Positions 25,710 through 35,172 of a stretch of 64,000 bases of DNA are shown here, in pieces. The stretch covers positions 1-64,000 of the forward strand of contig JAJFFN010000024.1 of the NCBI GenBank assembly GCA_021776635.1, given 5' to 3'. A program made the translations under genes and the position numbers. The notes beneath the pieces were generated by a model that was not told where the DNA came from, made no database searches, and was given only the letters and a program-made list of their open reading frames with translations. The stretch's first letter is position 1. The number at the start of each line of letters is the position of its first letter. This stretch comes from Robiginitomaculum sp. Its GTDB lineage: Bacteria > Pseudomonadota > Alphaproteobacteria > Caulobacterales > Maricaulaceae.

Positions 25710-25816
25710 GAAAACCTGCGTTTTCCAAGTAAATTTACAATTAGAGCGCGAATGTTTAACGAATACAAAGTATTTGTTAGGGAATTCTTAGGAGCTTCTC
25801 ATTAATAGAGTATCTT

Positions 25817-27616
25817 GTGGGAAATATGGGGCTCGTATTGGAAGTGACTAAGGAAAAACAAGTTCAAGCAACAGAATTCGTCAATACGTTGACGCATGTG
25901 GAAGAACCTGTTGTAAAACAGGTTGTATTGGCTGTGATTTGGGCTGGCGCAGTTTTTTTAGCCATGGGGCCTATGACTTCTGGCGTTTGGCTCGCTCTTA
26001 TTCTTTCAAGCGTAGTATTGCCGCGCTTAGGAAAATTCAAAAATGAAATAAATGCGCAACCTTATGGGTTGGTCAGCCAATTTTTTGGTATATTAACTGC
26101 TGCTATATGGGGTGTCGCGCCTTTCATGGTTTGGACTGCGGGTGGTGGCAAATACGATTACTTAGCTATTACAATGCTCGGAATAGGTTTTTTGCAAGTC
26201 ATTAGCCAATATCGCTCAGAGCCAAAACCGGCATTTTTAGTAGCCGTGCCGTACATGATGTTAATCGGTTGGTTTTTGTACCAATCGAGACTGGACACGG
26301 CGTTCATATTGGCGCTCATCGTTACGCTTGCTTATCTTATGACATTGTTCGGGTTTGTTTGGGCAGGACAAAAGTCTAAAAAGTCTATTGTTGAATACAA
26401 GATAGAGCAGGACAAGCTTAAGCAAAAGTTAGAAGATGCGCGCGATGATGCTGAGAAAGCCAACCATGCTAAATCCGCATTTTTAGCAAATATGAGCCAT
26501 GAATTACGCACACCTTTAAATGGTATTTTGGGGTTGTCTGATATTTTGAAAACTGAGGAATTGACCGATAACCAATTTAGGAAAATTGAATTAATTCATG
26601 ATTGTGGCGGTAGCTTACTTGAATTGTTGAATGACATTCTAGACATTTCCAAAATTGAGGCAGAAGGCATTACATTAGAAAAATTAGAAGTGAATTTGCA
26701 TGATTTATTACACAATACATTTGCTTTCTGGAAACCTGTTTTCGACCAAAAAAATATAGAATTAATATTTCAAAAACAAAAAGATTTGCAGTCTCATATT
26801 CTAGCTGATCCTACGCGAATACGTCAGTGTTTAAATAATTTGATAAGCAATGCCTTGAAATTTACGCTTGAAAAGGGCCGCGTCGTAGTAACGGCTACTG
26901 GGCATCAAGACGATGATGGCTATGTATTAGAGTTGTCCATCCAAGATACTGGGATTGGGTTAAGTCAGGAGAATATTGGTAAGTTGTTCAATCCCTTCGT
27001 TCAAGCTGATGATGGCACAACTCGGAAATTTGGCGGGTCAGGGCTTGGCTTGGCCATCACACGTAATTTATGCCGATTGATGGGCGGTGATGTTACAGTA
27101 CAAAGTGTTTTGGGTAAGGGGTCAAATTTTCGGATGTTCATTATGACGGCCATAGCTGAGACAAAATCTGTTGAACTAATTTCTTGTGAAGAAGCACCAC
27201 TTATTACTTCAGAAATTACGGGAAAACGCTGCCTTGTTGTGGAAGACAACGAAATTAATTTGGAAGTCCTGTTATTGTTATTAGAACCCTATCAACTGGA
27301 AATCGTTGTTACCCGAAATGGTCGTGAAGCCATTGATGTCTTGGAAACACAATTATTTGATTTCGTCCTTATGGATTTGCAAATGCCTGTGTTAGGTGGG
27401 CTAGAAGCCACAAAATTAATTAGAAGTAGTGGTTCAGTTTATGGCGAAGTGCCAATAATTGCTATGACCGCTAATGCTATGACAGGCGATAAAGGCAGAT
27501 GTTTAGCTGCTGGTATGAATGGTTATGTATCGAAACCATTATCACGCATAGGTTTGGTGAAAACTATAATGGAGGCACTAACTACTGTGCCTAAACAAGC
27601 GGAAAACATTGCTTAG
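25817..27616 (+). CDS. hybrid sensor histidine kinase/response regulator
   Basis: A 599-residue membrane protein. About five or six hydrophobic helices fill residues 35-190, with no large periplasmic sensor. A short coiled coil precedes the dimerisation domain ([15 protein letters not shown], phospho-His228). The ATPase domain has N, G1 and G2 boxes ([29 protein letters not shown]). A C-terminal receiver (phospho-Asp520 in LMDLQMP, Lys in SKPLS) makes it a hybrid, so signal passes on by phosphorelay to an unlinked partner. Start: GTG at 25817, or ATG 9 bases later; an AGGAG is too far upstream to decide. Confidence 0.92.
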   Translation: MGNMGLVLEVTKEKQVQATEFVNTLTHVEEPVVKQVVLAVIWAGAVFLAMGPMTSGVWLALILSSVVLPRLGKFKNEINAQPYGLVSQFFGILTAAIWGVAPFMVWTAGGGKYDYLAITMLGIGFLQVISQYRSEPKPAFLVAVPYMMLIGWFLYQSRLDTAFILALIVTLAYLMTLFGFVWAGQKSKKSIVEYKIEQDKLKQKLEDARDDAEKANHAKSAFLANMSHELRTPLNGILGLSDILKTEELTDNQFRKIELIHDCGGSLLELLNDILDISKIEAEGITLEKLEVNLHDLLHNTFAFWKPVFDQKNIELIFQKQKDLQSHILADPTRIRQCLNNLISNALKFTLEKGRVVVTATGHQDDDGYVLELSIQDTGIGLSQENIGKLFNPFVQADDGTTRKFGGSGLGLAITRNLCRLMGGDVTVQSVLGKGSNFRMFIMTAIAETKSVELISCEEAPLITSEITGKRCLVVEDNEINLEVLLLLLEPYQLEIVVTRNGREAIDVLETQLFDFVLMDLQMPVLGGLEATKLIRSSGSVYGEVPIIAMTANAMTGDKGRCLAAGMNGYVSKPLSRIGLVKTIMEALTTVPKQAENIA

Positions 27617-27765
27617 ACAATAACAAATTTAGCTGTGATTTTATCATACATTTGATTGCCGAACACGCCCAAAAATGTTATATTTCTTTGGTGAAAATAC
27701 ACGATTCGGTGTAAGGCTGGATTTTGGTAAATTGCCAATAAATTCGCAAAAAACGGGTTAATAAA

Positions 27766-30573
27766 TTGTCTGATGAAAACGATGAAAATGATGGCGGTAA
27801 ATCTTTACCACCAAACGACCCTGATAGCGGTGGGGAACCTCCAATTGCGTTAGGTGTTTCACCAATAAACATCGAAGACGAGATGAGCAGGTCCTATCTT
27901 GATTACGCAATGAGCGTCATTGTTAGTCGTGCCATACCTGACGTTCGTGATGGTTTGAAACCTGTTCACCGCCGTATTCTATATTCCATGCACGAAAATG
28001 GCTTTGTTCGTGAAAAGCCTTATAAGAAGTCTGCGCGGGTAGTTGGGGACGTCATTGGTAAATATCACCCCCACGGTGACAATGCCGTTTATGACGCTCT
28101 GGTAAGGTTGGCGCAGGACTTTTCAATGTCATTGCCACTTTTAGATGGGCAAGGCAATTTTGGCTCGGTTGATGGAGACCGTCCTGCCGCCATGCGCTAT
28201 ACCGAAGTCCGGATGGATAAACCGGCTGCGCATTTACTTGCTGATATTGAAAAAGACACTGTCAATTTTCAGGAAAATTATGATGCGTCTGAGAGCGAGC
28301 CTTCAGTTTTACCGGCGCGATACCCTAATTTATTGGTCAATGGTGCTGGGGGTATTGCCGTCGGTATGGCGACCAATATTGCTCCACATAATTTAGGCGA
28401 AGTCATTGATGCTACATTAGCATTAATGGATGATGCGCAAATAAGTGATGAAGGTTTGTTGGATATTATACCCGGGCCAGATTTCCCAACGGGGGCTTTG
28501 ATCTTAGGGCAATCTGGTGCGCGGCAAGGTCTACTTACGGGGCGCGGCTCCGTTATTATGCGCGGGCGGCATCATCTTGAAGAGTTCAAAAAAGATCGGA
28601 CGGCAATTGTATTCACTGAAATTCCTTACCAGGTCAACAAAGCAAATTTGATCAAGAAAATTGCCGAACATGTGCGTGAAAAACGCATTGAAGGCATATC
28701 AGATATGCGCGACGAAAGCGATCGTGAAGGTATGCGCATTGTTATTGAGCTTAAGCGAGATGCAGTACCAGATATTGTCTTGAACCAATTATTTAGATTT
28801 TCCCAACTTCAGACAAATTTTGCATCAAACATGCTCGCGCTTAACGCAGGGCGTCCACAGCAAATGAATTTGCGTCAAATGTTGGAAGCGTTCTTAGGTT
28901 TTCGCGAAGAAATTATCGCACGCCGTACAAAATTTGACCTCAGCAAAGCACGTGCGCGTGCTCATATTTTGGTGGGATTGGCGACAGCTGTTTCAAATAT
29001 AGATGAAATCATAAAAATTATTAGGGGTTCTTCTAACCCTAAAGAAGCGCGTGAAAATTTACTAACGCGCACGTGGCCCGCTCAATCAATGGCCTCACTT
29101 ATCACATTAATAGCTGATCCGCGCTCTATCTTATTGGATGACGGGAATATTCAACTTACTGAAGAACAAGCAAAAGCCATTCTTGATCTTCGCTTGCACC
29201 GTCTGACAGGTCTTGGCATGGAAGATATTACTTCTGAGGCTGAAAAACTAGCTGCGCGCATAACTGACCTTTTGGATATTTTGCGGTCACGCCAACGTGT
29301 TATGGATATTATCAAAGAAGAACTAGCTGAAATTAAAGGCTTGTTTGCAGTACCGCGCCGTTCGGAATTTGTTGAAGGTGGTATGGATTTTGAAGATGAG
29401 GATCTCATCACCGAAGAAGATATGGTGGTCACGGTAACTGCGGCTGGTTATATCAAGAGGACTGCGCTTGATACTTATCGCACCCAAAGACGAGGCGGCC
29501 GTGGTCGTTCAGGCATGTCCATGAAGGACGATGATTATGTGACCACGGTGTTTGTGGCTTCTACCCATACGCCGGTATTGTTTTTTTCTTCAACCGGGAT
29601 TGTCTACAAGCTTAAAGTATGGAAATTACCTATAGGGGGTGCCAATACACGTGGTAAGGCTTTGGTCAATATCTTGCCAATGGACAAGGATGCGCAAATC
29701 AATTCTATTATGGCATTGCCGCAAGACGAGGATAGCTGGAAGGACATGGATATCATGTTTGCGGCACGCTCGGGCGGTGTTCGCCGTAACTCGCTTGCCG
29801 ATTTCACGCGGGTTAACCGTAATGGTAAAATAGCCATGAAGCCCGACGAAGGTGACGGTATTGTTGCGGTAAGGTTGTGTACTGAAGAAGATGATGTTTT
29901 GCTGACGACTGCCAACGGAAAGTCTATCCGCTTTAAAGTCACCGATATCCGCCGTTTCGTTGGCCGCACATCGAGTGGTGTGCGCGGCGTTAAACTGGCG
30001 GATGGCGACGTAGTTATCTCTATGGCCATTCTACGCCATGTGGAAATAGAAACCGACGAAGCGCGGGCTTATATGAAACACGCGAATGCCAAACGTAGAG
30101 CGCTCAATGCGGAACCTGGTGAGGCGTTCGCAGCAGAAGACGATAATTCTCTATCTATGGAACGCAAAATCGAGTTGGAAGCAGCGGAACAATTTTTGTT
30201 AACTCTGGCCGAAGACGGTTACGGAAAACGTTCATCTAGCTATGATTACCGCTGTATGAACCGCGGCGGGCAGGGTGTAACGGCCCAAGATTTGGGTCGT
30301 AAAGCTGCAAAAGACGCGAAATTGGTCCGTTCAATGTCGATTGCTGATGAAGATCAATTAATGATAGTTACTGATGGTGGGCAGCTCATTAGATGCCCAG
30401 TGAAAAACATCAGCATAATCAGCCGCTCCTCTAAAGGTGTCATGGTCATCCGCGTTAAAGACGGCGAACACGTGGTGTCGGTCGAACGCATCGAAGAAAC
30501 CGAAGATGATGAGAATGGAGCAGGCAGTGAAGGCGGAAATGCACCTGCAATAAAGGATGACAGCGAAAGCTGA
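27766..30573 (+). CDS. gyrA: DNA gyrase subunit A
   Basis: A 935-residue type II topoisomerase subunit. The breakage-reunion domain includes YHPHGDNAVYD (105-110) and catalytic Tyr145 (AAMRYTE). The C-terminal beta-pinwheel carries the GyrA box RRGGRGR at about 570. With GyrB it introduces negative supercoils. The position of E. coli Ser83, in the quinolone-binding region, is Asn106 here, while the Asp87 equivalent is kept. The start is TTG at 27766; the next in-frame ATG would cut the conserved N-terminus. A second variant-looking insertion (SMERKIELEAAEQF) lies in the C-terminal domain. Confidence 0.96.
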   Translation: MSDENDENDGGKSLPPNDPDSGGEPPIALGVSPINIEDEMSRSYLDYAMSVIVSRAIPDVRDGLKPVHRRILYSMHENGFVREKPYKKSARVVGDVIGKYHPHGDNAVYDALVRLAQDFSMSLPLLDGQGNFGSVDGDRPAAMRYTEVRMDKPAAHLLADIEKDTVNFQENYDASESEPSVLPARYPNLLVNGAGGIAVGMATNIAPHNLGEVIDATLALMDDAQISDEGLLDIIPGPDFPTGALILGQSGARQGLLTGRGSVIMRGRHHLEEFKKDRTAIVFTEIPYQVNKANLIKKIAEHVREKRIEGISDMRDESDREGMRIVIELKRDAVPDIVLNQLFRFSQLQTNFASNMLALNAGRPQQMNLRQMLEAFLGFREEIIARRTKFDLSKARARAHILVGLATAVSNIDEIIKIIRGSSNPKEARENLLTRTWPAQSMASLITLIADPRSILLDDGNIQLTEEQAKAILDLRLHRLTGLGMEDITSEAEKLAARITDLLDILRSRQRVMDIIKEELAEIKGLFAVPRRSEFVEGGMDFEDEDLITEEDMVVTVTAAGYIKRTALDTYRTQRRGGRGRSGMSMKDDDYVTTVFVASTHTPVLFFSSTGIVYKLKVWKLPIGGANTRGKALVNILPMDKDAQINSIMALPQDEDSWKDMDIMFAARSGGVRRNSLADFTRVNRNGKIAMKPDEGDGIVAVRLCTEEDDVLLTTANGKSIRFKVTDIRRFVGRTSSGVRGVKLADGDVVISMAILRHVEIETDEARAYMKHANAKRRALNAEPGEAFAAEDDNSLSMERKIELEAAEQFLLTLAEDGYGKRSSSYDYRCMNRGGQGVTAQDLGRKAAKDAKLVRSMSIADEDQLMIVTDGGQLIRCPVKNISIISRSSKGVMVIRVKDGEHVVSVERIEETEDDENGAGSEGGNAPAIKDDSES

Positions 30574-30592
30574 ATGCGGTTATAAGAGCTTC

Positions 30593-31093
30593 ATGACAAA
30601 ACTGACAAAAAGAACGGCCCTTTATCCTGGTACATTTGATCCTATGACCAATGGGCATTTAGATATTATTAGGCGTGCTTGTAAGTTGTGCGATAAACTG
30701 GTCATCGGTGTGGCAATCAATACTGGTAAGAACCCGCTATTTAAACTTGAAGAGCGCACAGATATGGTCAAAGAAGCTCTCGCAGATATAAAAGGTGATT
30801 GCGAAGTTGAGGTGCTTTCTTTTGAAGGTTTGCTGATACATTTTGTTGAAAACATTGGGGCTTCCATGATAGTACGTGGATTAAGGGCCGTGTCCGATTT
30901 CGAGTTTGAGTATCAAATGGTAGGTATGAACCATAAACTTAACCCGGATATTGAGACGGTTTTTTTAATGGCGGATGCGCAAAATCAGGCAATTGCTTCT
31001 AGATTGGTAAAGGAAATTGCCAAGCTAGGCGGTGATGTAACCCCGTTTGTAAGCGTGTCTGTAAAGAAAAGACTTGAGGAAAAATATTCATGA
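30593..31093 (+). CDS. coaD: phosphopantetheine adenylyltransferase
   Basis: About 166 residues from ATG at 30593; an in-frame ATG 36 bases earlier overlaps gyrA and is unlikely. The nucleotidyltransferase motif TFDPMTNGHLDII is at about 13-25, and RGLRAVSDFEFEYQM and the ISSRLVKEIA-like ASRLVKEIAKLGG segments match CoaD. It transfers AMP to 4'-phosphopantetheine in coenzyme A synthesis. It sits 19 bp after gyrA and overlaps the following cyclophilin gene by 4 bp. Confidence 0.95.
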   Translation: MTKLTKRTALYPGTFDPMTNGHLDIIRRACKLCDKLVIGVAINTGKNPLFKLEERTDMVKEALADIKGDCEVEVLSFEGLLIHFVENIGASMIVRGLRAVSDFEFEYQMVGMNHKLNPDIETVFLMADAQNQAIASRLVKEIAKLGGDVTPFVSVSVKKRLEEKYS

Positions 31094-32019
31094 TGACTCG
31101 TATTTCTTTGTCTCTTTTGGCGGCTGGATTTTTATTTACTTCGGCTTGTGCTGAAGAAAAACAGCCCATAAAAACTGCACCAGAAATTACTGAAGCGCAG
31201 GAAATAGACTATAATTTACCCGATACAACGGACGCAGATTGGCGTGAACCGGACTTGGAAAATACCCTATATATAAAAACAAAATACGGCACATTTGTAA
31301 TAGAAATGATGCCAGAATTTGCACCAAAACATGTGGAGCAAATAAAAACACTGACCCGCCGCAAATATTACGACAACATAACTTTTCACCGCGTTATTAA
31401 AAACTTTATGAACCAAACGGGTGATCCGGGTGGAGATGGAACTGGCGATTCTGATTTACCTGATCTTGCTAGTGAATTTACATTTAGACGCGCACCGAGC
31501 GAACTGCCTGTTACACTCATAAGTCGCCGAGCGACAGAGGCAGGTGAAGTTGATACTGGATTTTACAAAGCTATGCCTGTAGCGACGAAACCTTCCTCGC
31601 AGGCATTTATGACGAAAGATGGTAAAGTTGAAGCATGGGGATTACATTGTAAAAGTGTAACATCTATGGCTCGCGGTGATCCTGAAAACAGTGCAAATAG
31701 TCAGTTCTTTTTGATGCGTCATGAATACTCGTCTCTTGATATGAAATATTCGATTTGGGGGACTACTATTTGGGGAAGGGAAGGTCTAACAAAAATAAAA
31801 ATAGGCTCGGCAAGCGAAGATACTAACTTCGTTCCTGATGAACTTATCTCGATGCGTGTGGCGGCGGATATCCCAGAAGAAGACAGGATATATGTACAAG
31901 TTTTGCGTACTGACTCAGATGTTTTCCAAGCTTATGTTAATTCACTTATAAGCGACACTGGAAAAGCACCTAATGTTTGTGATGTTGAAATACCCACACG
32001 TTTGAAAAAAATAAATTGA
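31090..32019 (+). CDS. cyclophilin-type peptidyl-prolyl isomerase, lipoprotein
   Basis: A 309-residue cyclophilin with a lipoprotein signal (FLFTSAC, Cys at about 20). The cyclophilin fold runs from about 57: TKYGTFVIEMMPEFAPKHVE, FHRVIKNFMNQTGDPGGDGTG, then, after an inserted segment of about 70 residues, SMARGDPENSANSQFFLM. Likely folds exported proteins at the envelope. The inserted segment (about 125-195) carrying a Cys is longer than in ordinary cyclophilins. ATGA overlap with coaD. Confidence 0.88.
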   Translation: MMTRISLSLLAAGFLFTSACAEEKQPIKTAPEITEAQEIDYNLPDTTDADWREPDLENTLYIKTKYGTFVIEMMPEFAPKHVEQIKTLTRRKYYDNITFHRVIKNFMNQTGDPGGDGTGDSDLPDLASEFTFRRAPSELPVTLISRRATEAGEVDTGFYKAMPVATKPSSQAFMTKDGKVEAWGLHCKSVTSMARGDPENSANSQFFLMRHEYSSLDMKYSIWGTTIWGREGLTKIKIGSASEDTNFVPDELISMRVAADIPEEDRIYVQVLRTDSDVFQAYVNSLISDTGKAPNVCDVEIPTRLKKIN

Positions 32020-32078
32020 AATTATTATATTCATACTTATATATCTAAACAATTTTCTATAAAAACAAGGATTTACAA

Positions 32079-32522
32079 ATGGCTGATAAACTAATTATGA
32101 CTGTAGATAGCGGCGACATAGTTATTAAACTTCGTCCTGATCTTGCACCTAAACACGTTGCGCAGATAACTACGCTCGTTGAAGATGGTTATTATGATGG
32201 CCTCACATTCCACCGTGTAATCGACGGTTTTATGGCGCAAGGTGGTTGCCCTGACGGAACGGGCATGGGAGGTTCTGGTAAGAATATCCCTGCAGAATTT
32301 TCAGACGCTCCACATGCTCGTGGTGTTTGCTCTATGGCGCGTTCATCCAACCCAGATTCAGCCAGTTCACAATTCTTCATCTGCCTTGATGATGCCAATT
32401 TTCTTGATGGGCAATATACCGTTTGGGGTGAGGTTGAAAGTGGCATGGAACATGTAGATGCAATTCCCAAAGGTGAGCCACCAGTGGTGCCAGGTAATAT
32501 TGTGAAAGTTGTTTCTGCATAG
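32079..32522 (+). CDS. ppiB: cyclophilin-type peptidyl-prolyl isomerase, cytoplasmic
   Basis: A 147-residue compact cyclophilin without signal peptide. Active-site segments are FHRVIDGFMAQGG and SMARSSNPDSASSQFFICL; the Trp in the YTVWGEV strand matches the family. It catalyses cis-trans isomerisation of X-Pro bonds in the cytoplasm. It lies between the lipoprotein cyclophilin and queA; the cyclophilin-cyclophilin-queA-tgt order is common in alphaproteobacteria. AACAAGGA precedes the ATG. Confidence 0.93.
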   Translation: MADKLIMTVDSGDIVIKLRPDLAPKHVAQITTLVEDGYYDGLTFHRVIDGFMAQGGCPDGTGMGGSGKNIPAEFSDAPHARGVCSMARSSNPDSASSQFFICLDDANFLDGQYTVWGEVESGMEHVDAIPKGEPPVVPGNIVKVVSA

Positions 32523-32543
32523 ATTCTGGTCGGGGCGTAGTTA

Positions 32544-33605
32544 ATGGACGTCGAGCATTTTAACTTTGAATTGCCAGAAGCGCGTATTGCGCTTAGACCT
32601 GCCAGTCCGAGAGATAGCTCTCGATTACTTCAAGTTAAAGAAGGTAGATTTACGGATTATATTGCGCGTGATTTGGCTAATTTATTGTGCCCAGGTGATG
32701 TGTTGGTGCTCAATGAAACCAAAGTTATGCGTGCAAGCTTAACAGGCGTTCGGCCTGCTCGTTCGCACGGTGGAGGTGGGGATGTAAATATAGACTTTAA
32801 TTTGCATAAACAATTATCAGAGGATAGTTGGCGCGCTTTTGCCCGTCCTGCAAAAAGGTTAAAACAGGGTGATGCAATCAGGTTCTCAGATGCATTGAAT
32901 GCCCTAATTATTGAAAAAGTAAAAGGTGGGGATACTGAATTAAAGTTTAATTTAAGTGGACACGAATTGGAACAAGCCATTGAAAATGTTGGTAAAATGC
33001 CTTTACCGCCATATATTTCCAGGCAACGTGTCGTCGATGACCAGGATAATCAAGACTATCAAACGGTGTTTGCAGCCCAAAAAGGGTCTGTTGCAGCACC
33101 GACTGCTGGCTTGCATTTTACTTCGCGGCTTCTAGAAAAACTTGAGAAAGCTGGTGTGGAAATTGCCTATTTGACATTGCATGTGGGTGCGGGGACTTTT
33201 TTGCCCATGACATGTGACGATACAGACGACCATAATATGCACTCTGAATGGTATACAATCGATGCTGAAAATACTGAACGTATCAACCGGATAAAACGGT
33301 CAGGTGGGAAAGTCATAGCTGTTGGTACGACGGCATTACGTGCTCTTGAGAGCTGTGCAAATTCCAAAGGTTTTCTTGAGCCTCGGAGTGAAGAAACAGA
33401 TATTTTTATAACACCAGGATATAATTTTAAAATCATAGATGGAATGCTGACTAACTTTCATTTGCCAAAATCTACGTTGTTCATGTTGGTAAGCTCGTTT
33501 TGCGGACTAGATATAATGCAAGCTGCTTATAAATACGCCATAGAGAATAAATACCGCTTTTATTCCTATGGTGATACGAGTTTATTATGGAAGAATAATG
33601 GCTGA
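32544..33605 (+). CDS. queA: tRNA preQ1(34) S-adenosylmethionine ribosyltransferase-isomerase
   Basis: A 353-residue QueA of normal length. Markers are FNFELPEARIALRP at the N-terminus, RPAKRLKQGD, PLPPYI, AAPTAGLHFT, LHVGAGTF and the C-terminal MLTNFHLPKSTLFMLVSSFCG. It transfers the ribosyl group of SAM to preQ1-modified tRNA, giving epoxyqueuosine. The end overlaps the tgt start by 8 bp, so the two queuosine genes are translationally coupled. Confidence 0.97.
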   Translation: MDVEHFNFELPEARIALRPASPRDSSRLLQVKEGRFTDYIARDLANLLCPGDVLVLNETKVMRASLTGVRPARSHGGGGDVNIDFNLHKQLSEDSWRAFARPAKRLKQGDAIRFSDALNALIIEKVKGGDTELKFNLSGHELEQAIENVGKMPLPPYISRQRVVDDQDNQDYQTVFAAQKGSVAAPTAGLHFTSRLLEKLEKAGVEIAYLTLHVGAGTFLPMTCDDTDDHNMHSEWYTIDAENTERINRIKRSGGKVIAVGTTALRALESCANSKGFLEPRSEETDIFITPGYNFKIIDGMLTNFHLPKSTLFMLVSSFCGLDIMQAAYKYAIENKYRFYSYGDTSLLWKNNG

Positions 33606-34725
33606 TTTTGCGTTTGACATTCATGCAACAGAGGGGGCAGCGCGCACAGGTGTTCTTAAAACATCGCGCGGAGACATTCGCACTCCAGCCTTTATGCCTG
33701 TTGGTACGGCGGGCACAGTCAAGGCCTTATATATGGATCAAGTTCGAGATGCTGGTTCGGACATCATTTTAGGGAATACCTATCATTTAATGTTACGCCC
33801 AGGAGCAGATCGCGTAGCAAAACTTGGTGGTTTGCATAGTTTTTCCGGATGGCGCGGACCTATGCTCACGGATAGCGGAGGATTTCAGGTTTGGTCTTTG
33901 TCTAAGCTTCGTAAAATGAGCGAAAAAGGCGTGGAATTTCAAAGCCATCTGGATGGCTCTAAACATATGTTAAGTCCAGAACGTTCCATAGAAATTCAAG
34001 CAAAATTGCTGGGTGCAGATATTTGTATGCAATTAGATGAGTGTACTAATTTTCCTGCCACTCGCGACGAAGCTGCGGGCTCAATGGAATTATCTTTACG
34101 TTGGGGAAAACGATCGCTGACCGCATTTGGTGAGCGTGACTTACAATCATTGTTTGCTATTATTCAAGGGTCTACTTTTTCTGATTTAAGACAAGTGAGT
34201 GCGCAGGCTAGTGTTGATACAAAGGTCAACGGTATCGGTTATGGTGGGTACGCTATTGGTGGCTTAGCCGTGGGGGAAGGGCATGACGCAATGGTGGAGA
34301 CACTAGAGAATGTCATGCCATATTTGCCAGCCACGCGGCCTCGCTATCTTATGGGTGTTGGCAAACCTATAGACTTAGTGGAATCTGTTGCCCGCGGTGT
34401 AGATATGTTCGATTGTGTCGTGCCTACAAGGTCAGGTCGTCATGGTCAGGTGTGGAGTGATTTTGGGTCTTATAATATCAAACGTGCAGAGTTTTCTGAA
34501 AATTTGGATCCCCTTGATCCTTCAATAAACTGTCCAGCTAGTCGTGATTATTCCAAGGCATATTTACATCATTTAATTAGAAGTGGTGAGCTTTTGGGGG
34601 GAATGCTGCTTAGTTGGCATAATATTGCATATTTCCAAAACCTTATGTCACGTATTCGGCACGCTATTCGTGAAGGGGATTTTGACAAATTTGCATGTGA
34701 TTTTAGGCGAAATTGGCAAAAATAA
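33598..34725 (+). CDS. tgt: queuine tRNA-ribosyltransferase, zinc site degenerate
   Basis: About 375 residues from ATG at 33598, inside the end of queA. Catalytic segments are intact: LTDSGGFQVWSLSKL and GGYAIGGLAVGE, and MFDCVVPTRSGRHG. Tgt exchanges guanine-34 of GU(N) tRNAs for preQ1. The structural zinc site is normally CxCxxC...H; here the segment is SINCPASRDYS, so Ile310 and Ser315 replace two Cys, leaving only Cys312 and His341. Fold is otherwise complete (AYLHHL), so it may work without zinc or be impaired. A long upstream frame to 33568 only shadows queA. Confidence 0.94.
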   Translation: MADFAFDIHATEGAARTGVLKTSRGDIRTPAFMPVGTAGTVKALYMDQVRDAGSDIILGNTYHLMLRPGADRVAKLGGLHSFSGWRGPMLTDSGGFQVWSLSKLRKMSEKGVEFQSHLDGSKHMLSPERSIEIQAKLLGADICMQLDECTNFPATRDEAAGSMELSLRWGKRSLTAFGERDLQSLFAIIQGSTFSDLRQVSAQASVDTKVNGIGYGGYAIGGLAVGEGHDAMVETLENVMPYLPATRPRYLMGVGKPIDLVESVARGVDMFDCVVPTRSGRHGQVWSDFGSYNIKRAEFSENLDPLDPSINCPASRDYSKAYLHHLIRSGELLGGMLLSWHNIAYFQNLMSRIRHAIREGDFDKFACDFRRNWQK

Positions 34726-34817
34726 TGCCAATAAAGGCGCCAGTAAATAACCGACAAAAGTCGAAATTTAGGCCTTGACCTCTGCATAAGCGCACCCTAA
34801 TTAACGCCCTCTTTTGG

Positions 34818-34893
34818 GAGCTGTTAGCTCAGTTGGTAGAGCAACTGACTTTTAATCAGTAGGTCCAGGGTTCGAATCCCTGACAGCTCACCA
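34818..34893 (+). tRNA. tRNA-Lys (TTT)
   Basis: A 76-nt cloverleaf: acceptor GAGCTGT pairs ACAGCTC, D-arm TTAGCTCAGTTGGTAGAGCA, anticodon stem ACTGA/TCAGT around CTTTTAA (anticodon TTT), T-arm GGGTTCGAATCCC, and encoded CCA. Confidence 0.96.
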
Positions 34894-35172
34894 TTATATT
34901 ACTGATTCTATGGAATGTTATGGGAAGTGGCATCACCAATTTCGCTTTATTGGCTAAACATTGGTGAATATGGTGCATTTTTGCAACTCTACACACAATA
35001 ACCATGTATAATTGTTGATTTTTACACATGAACAACTAGCCAAATACAATAGCTTGGTGTAGTTGCAAAGCAACGGTATGCGTCAAGTGTTCGGTATTGT
35101 TTTATAGAAGAGGCGAGTGATCGCAAATATAATTAAGTCGACGCTAGGTTGACTATATTCGGAGGGAATAAC

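Noticed and set aside
34980-35074. Inverted segments tttgcaac...gtgtagttgcaaa before the OmpA-family gene
   Set aside because: Only 13 bp with a two-base gap and a 60-nt spacer; could be chance in AT-rich DNA.
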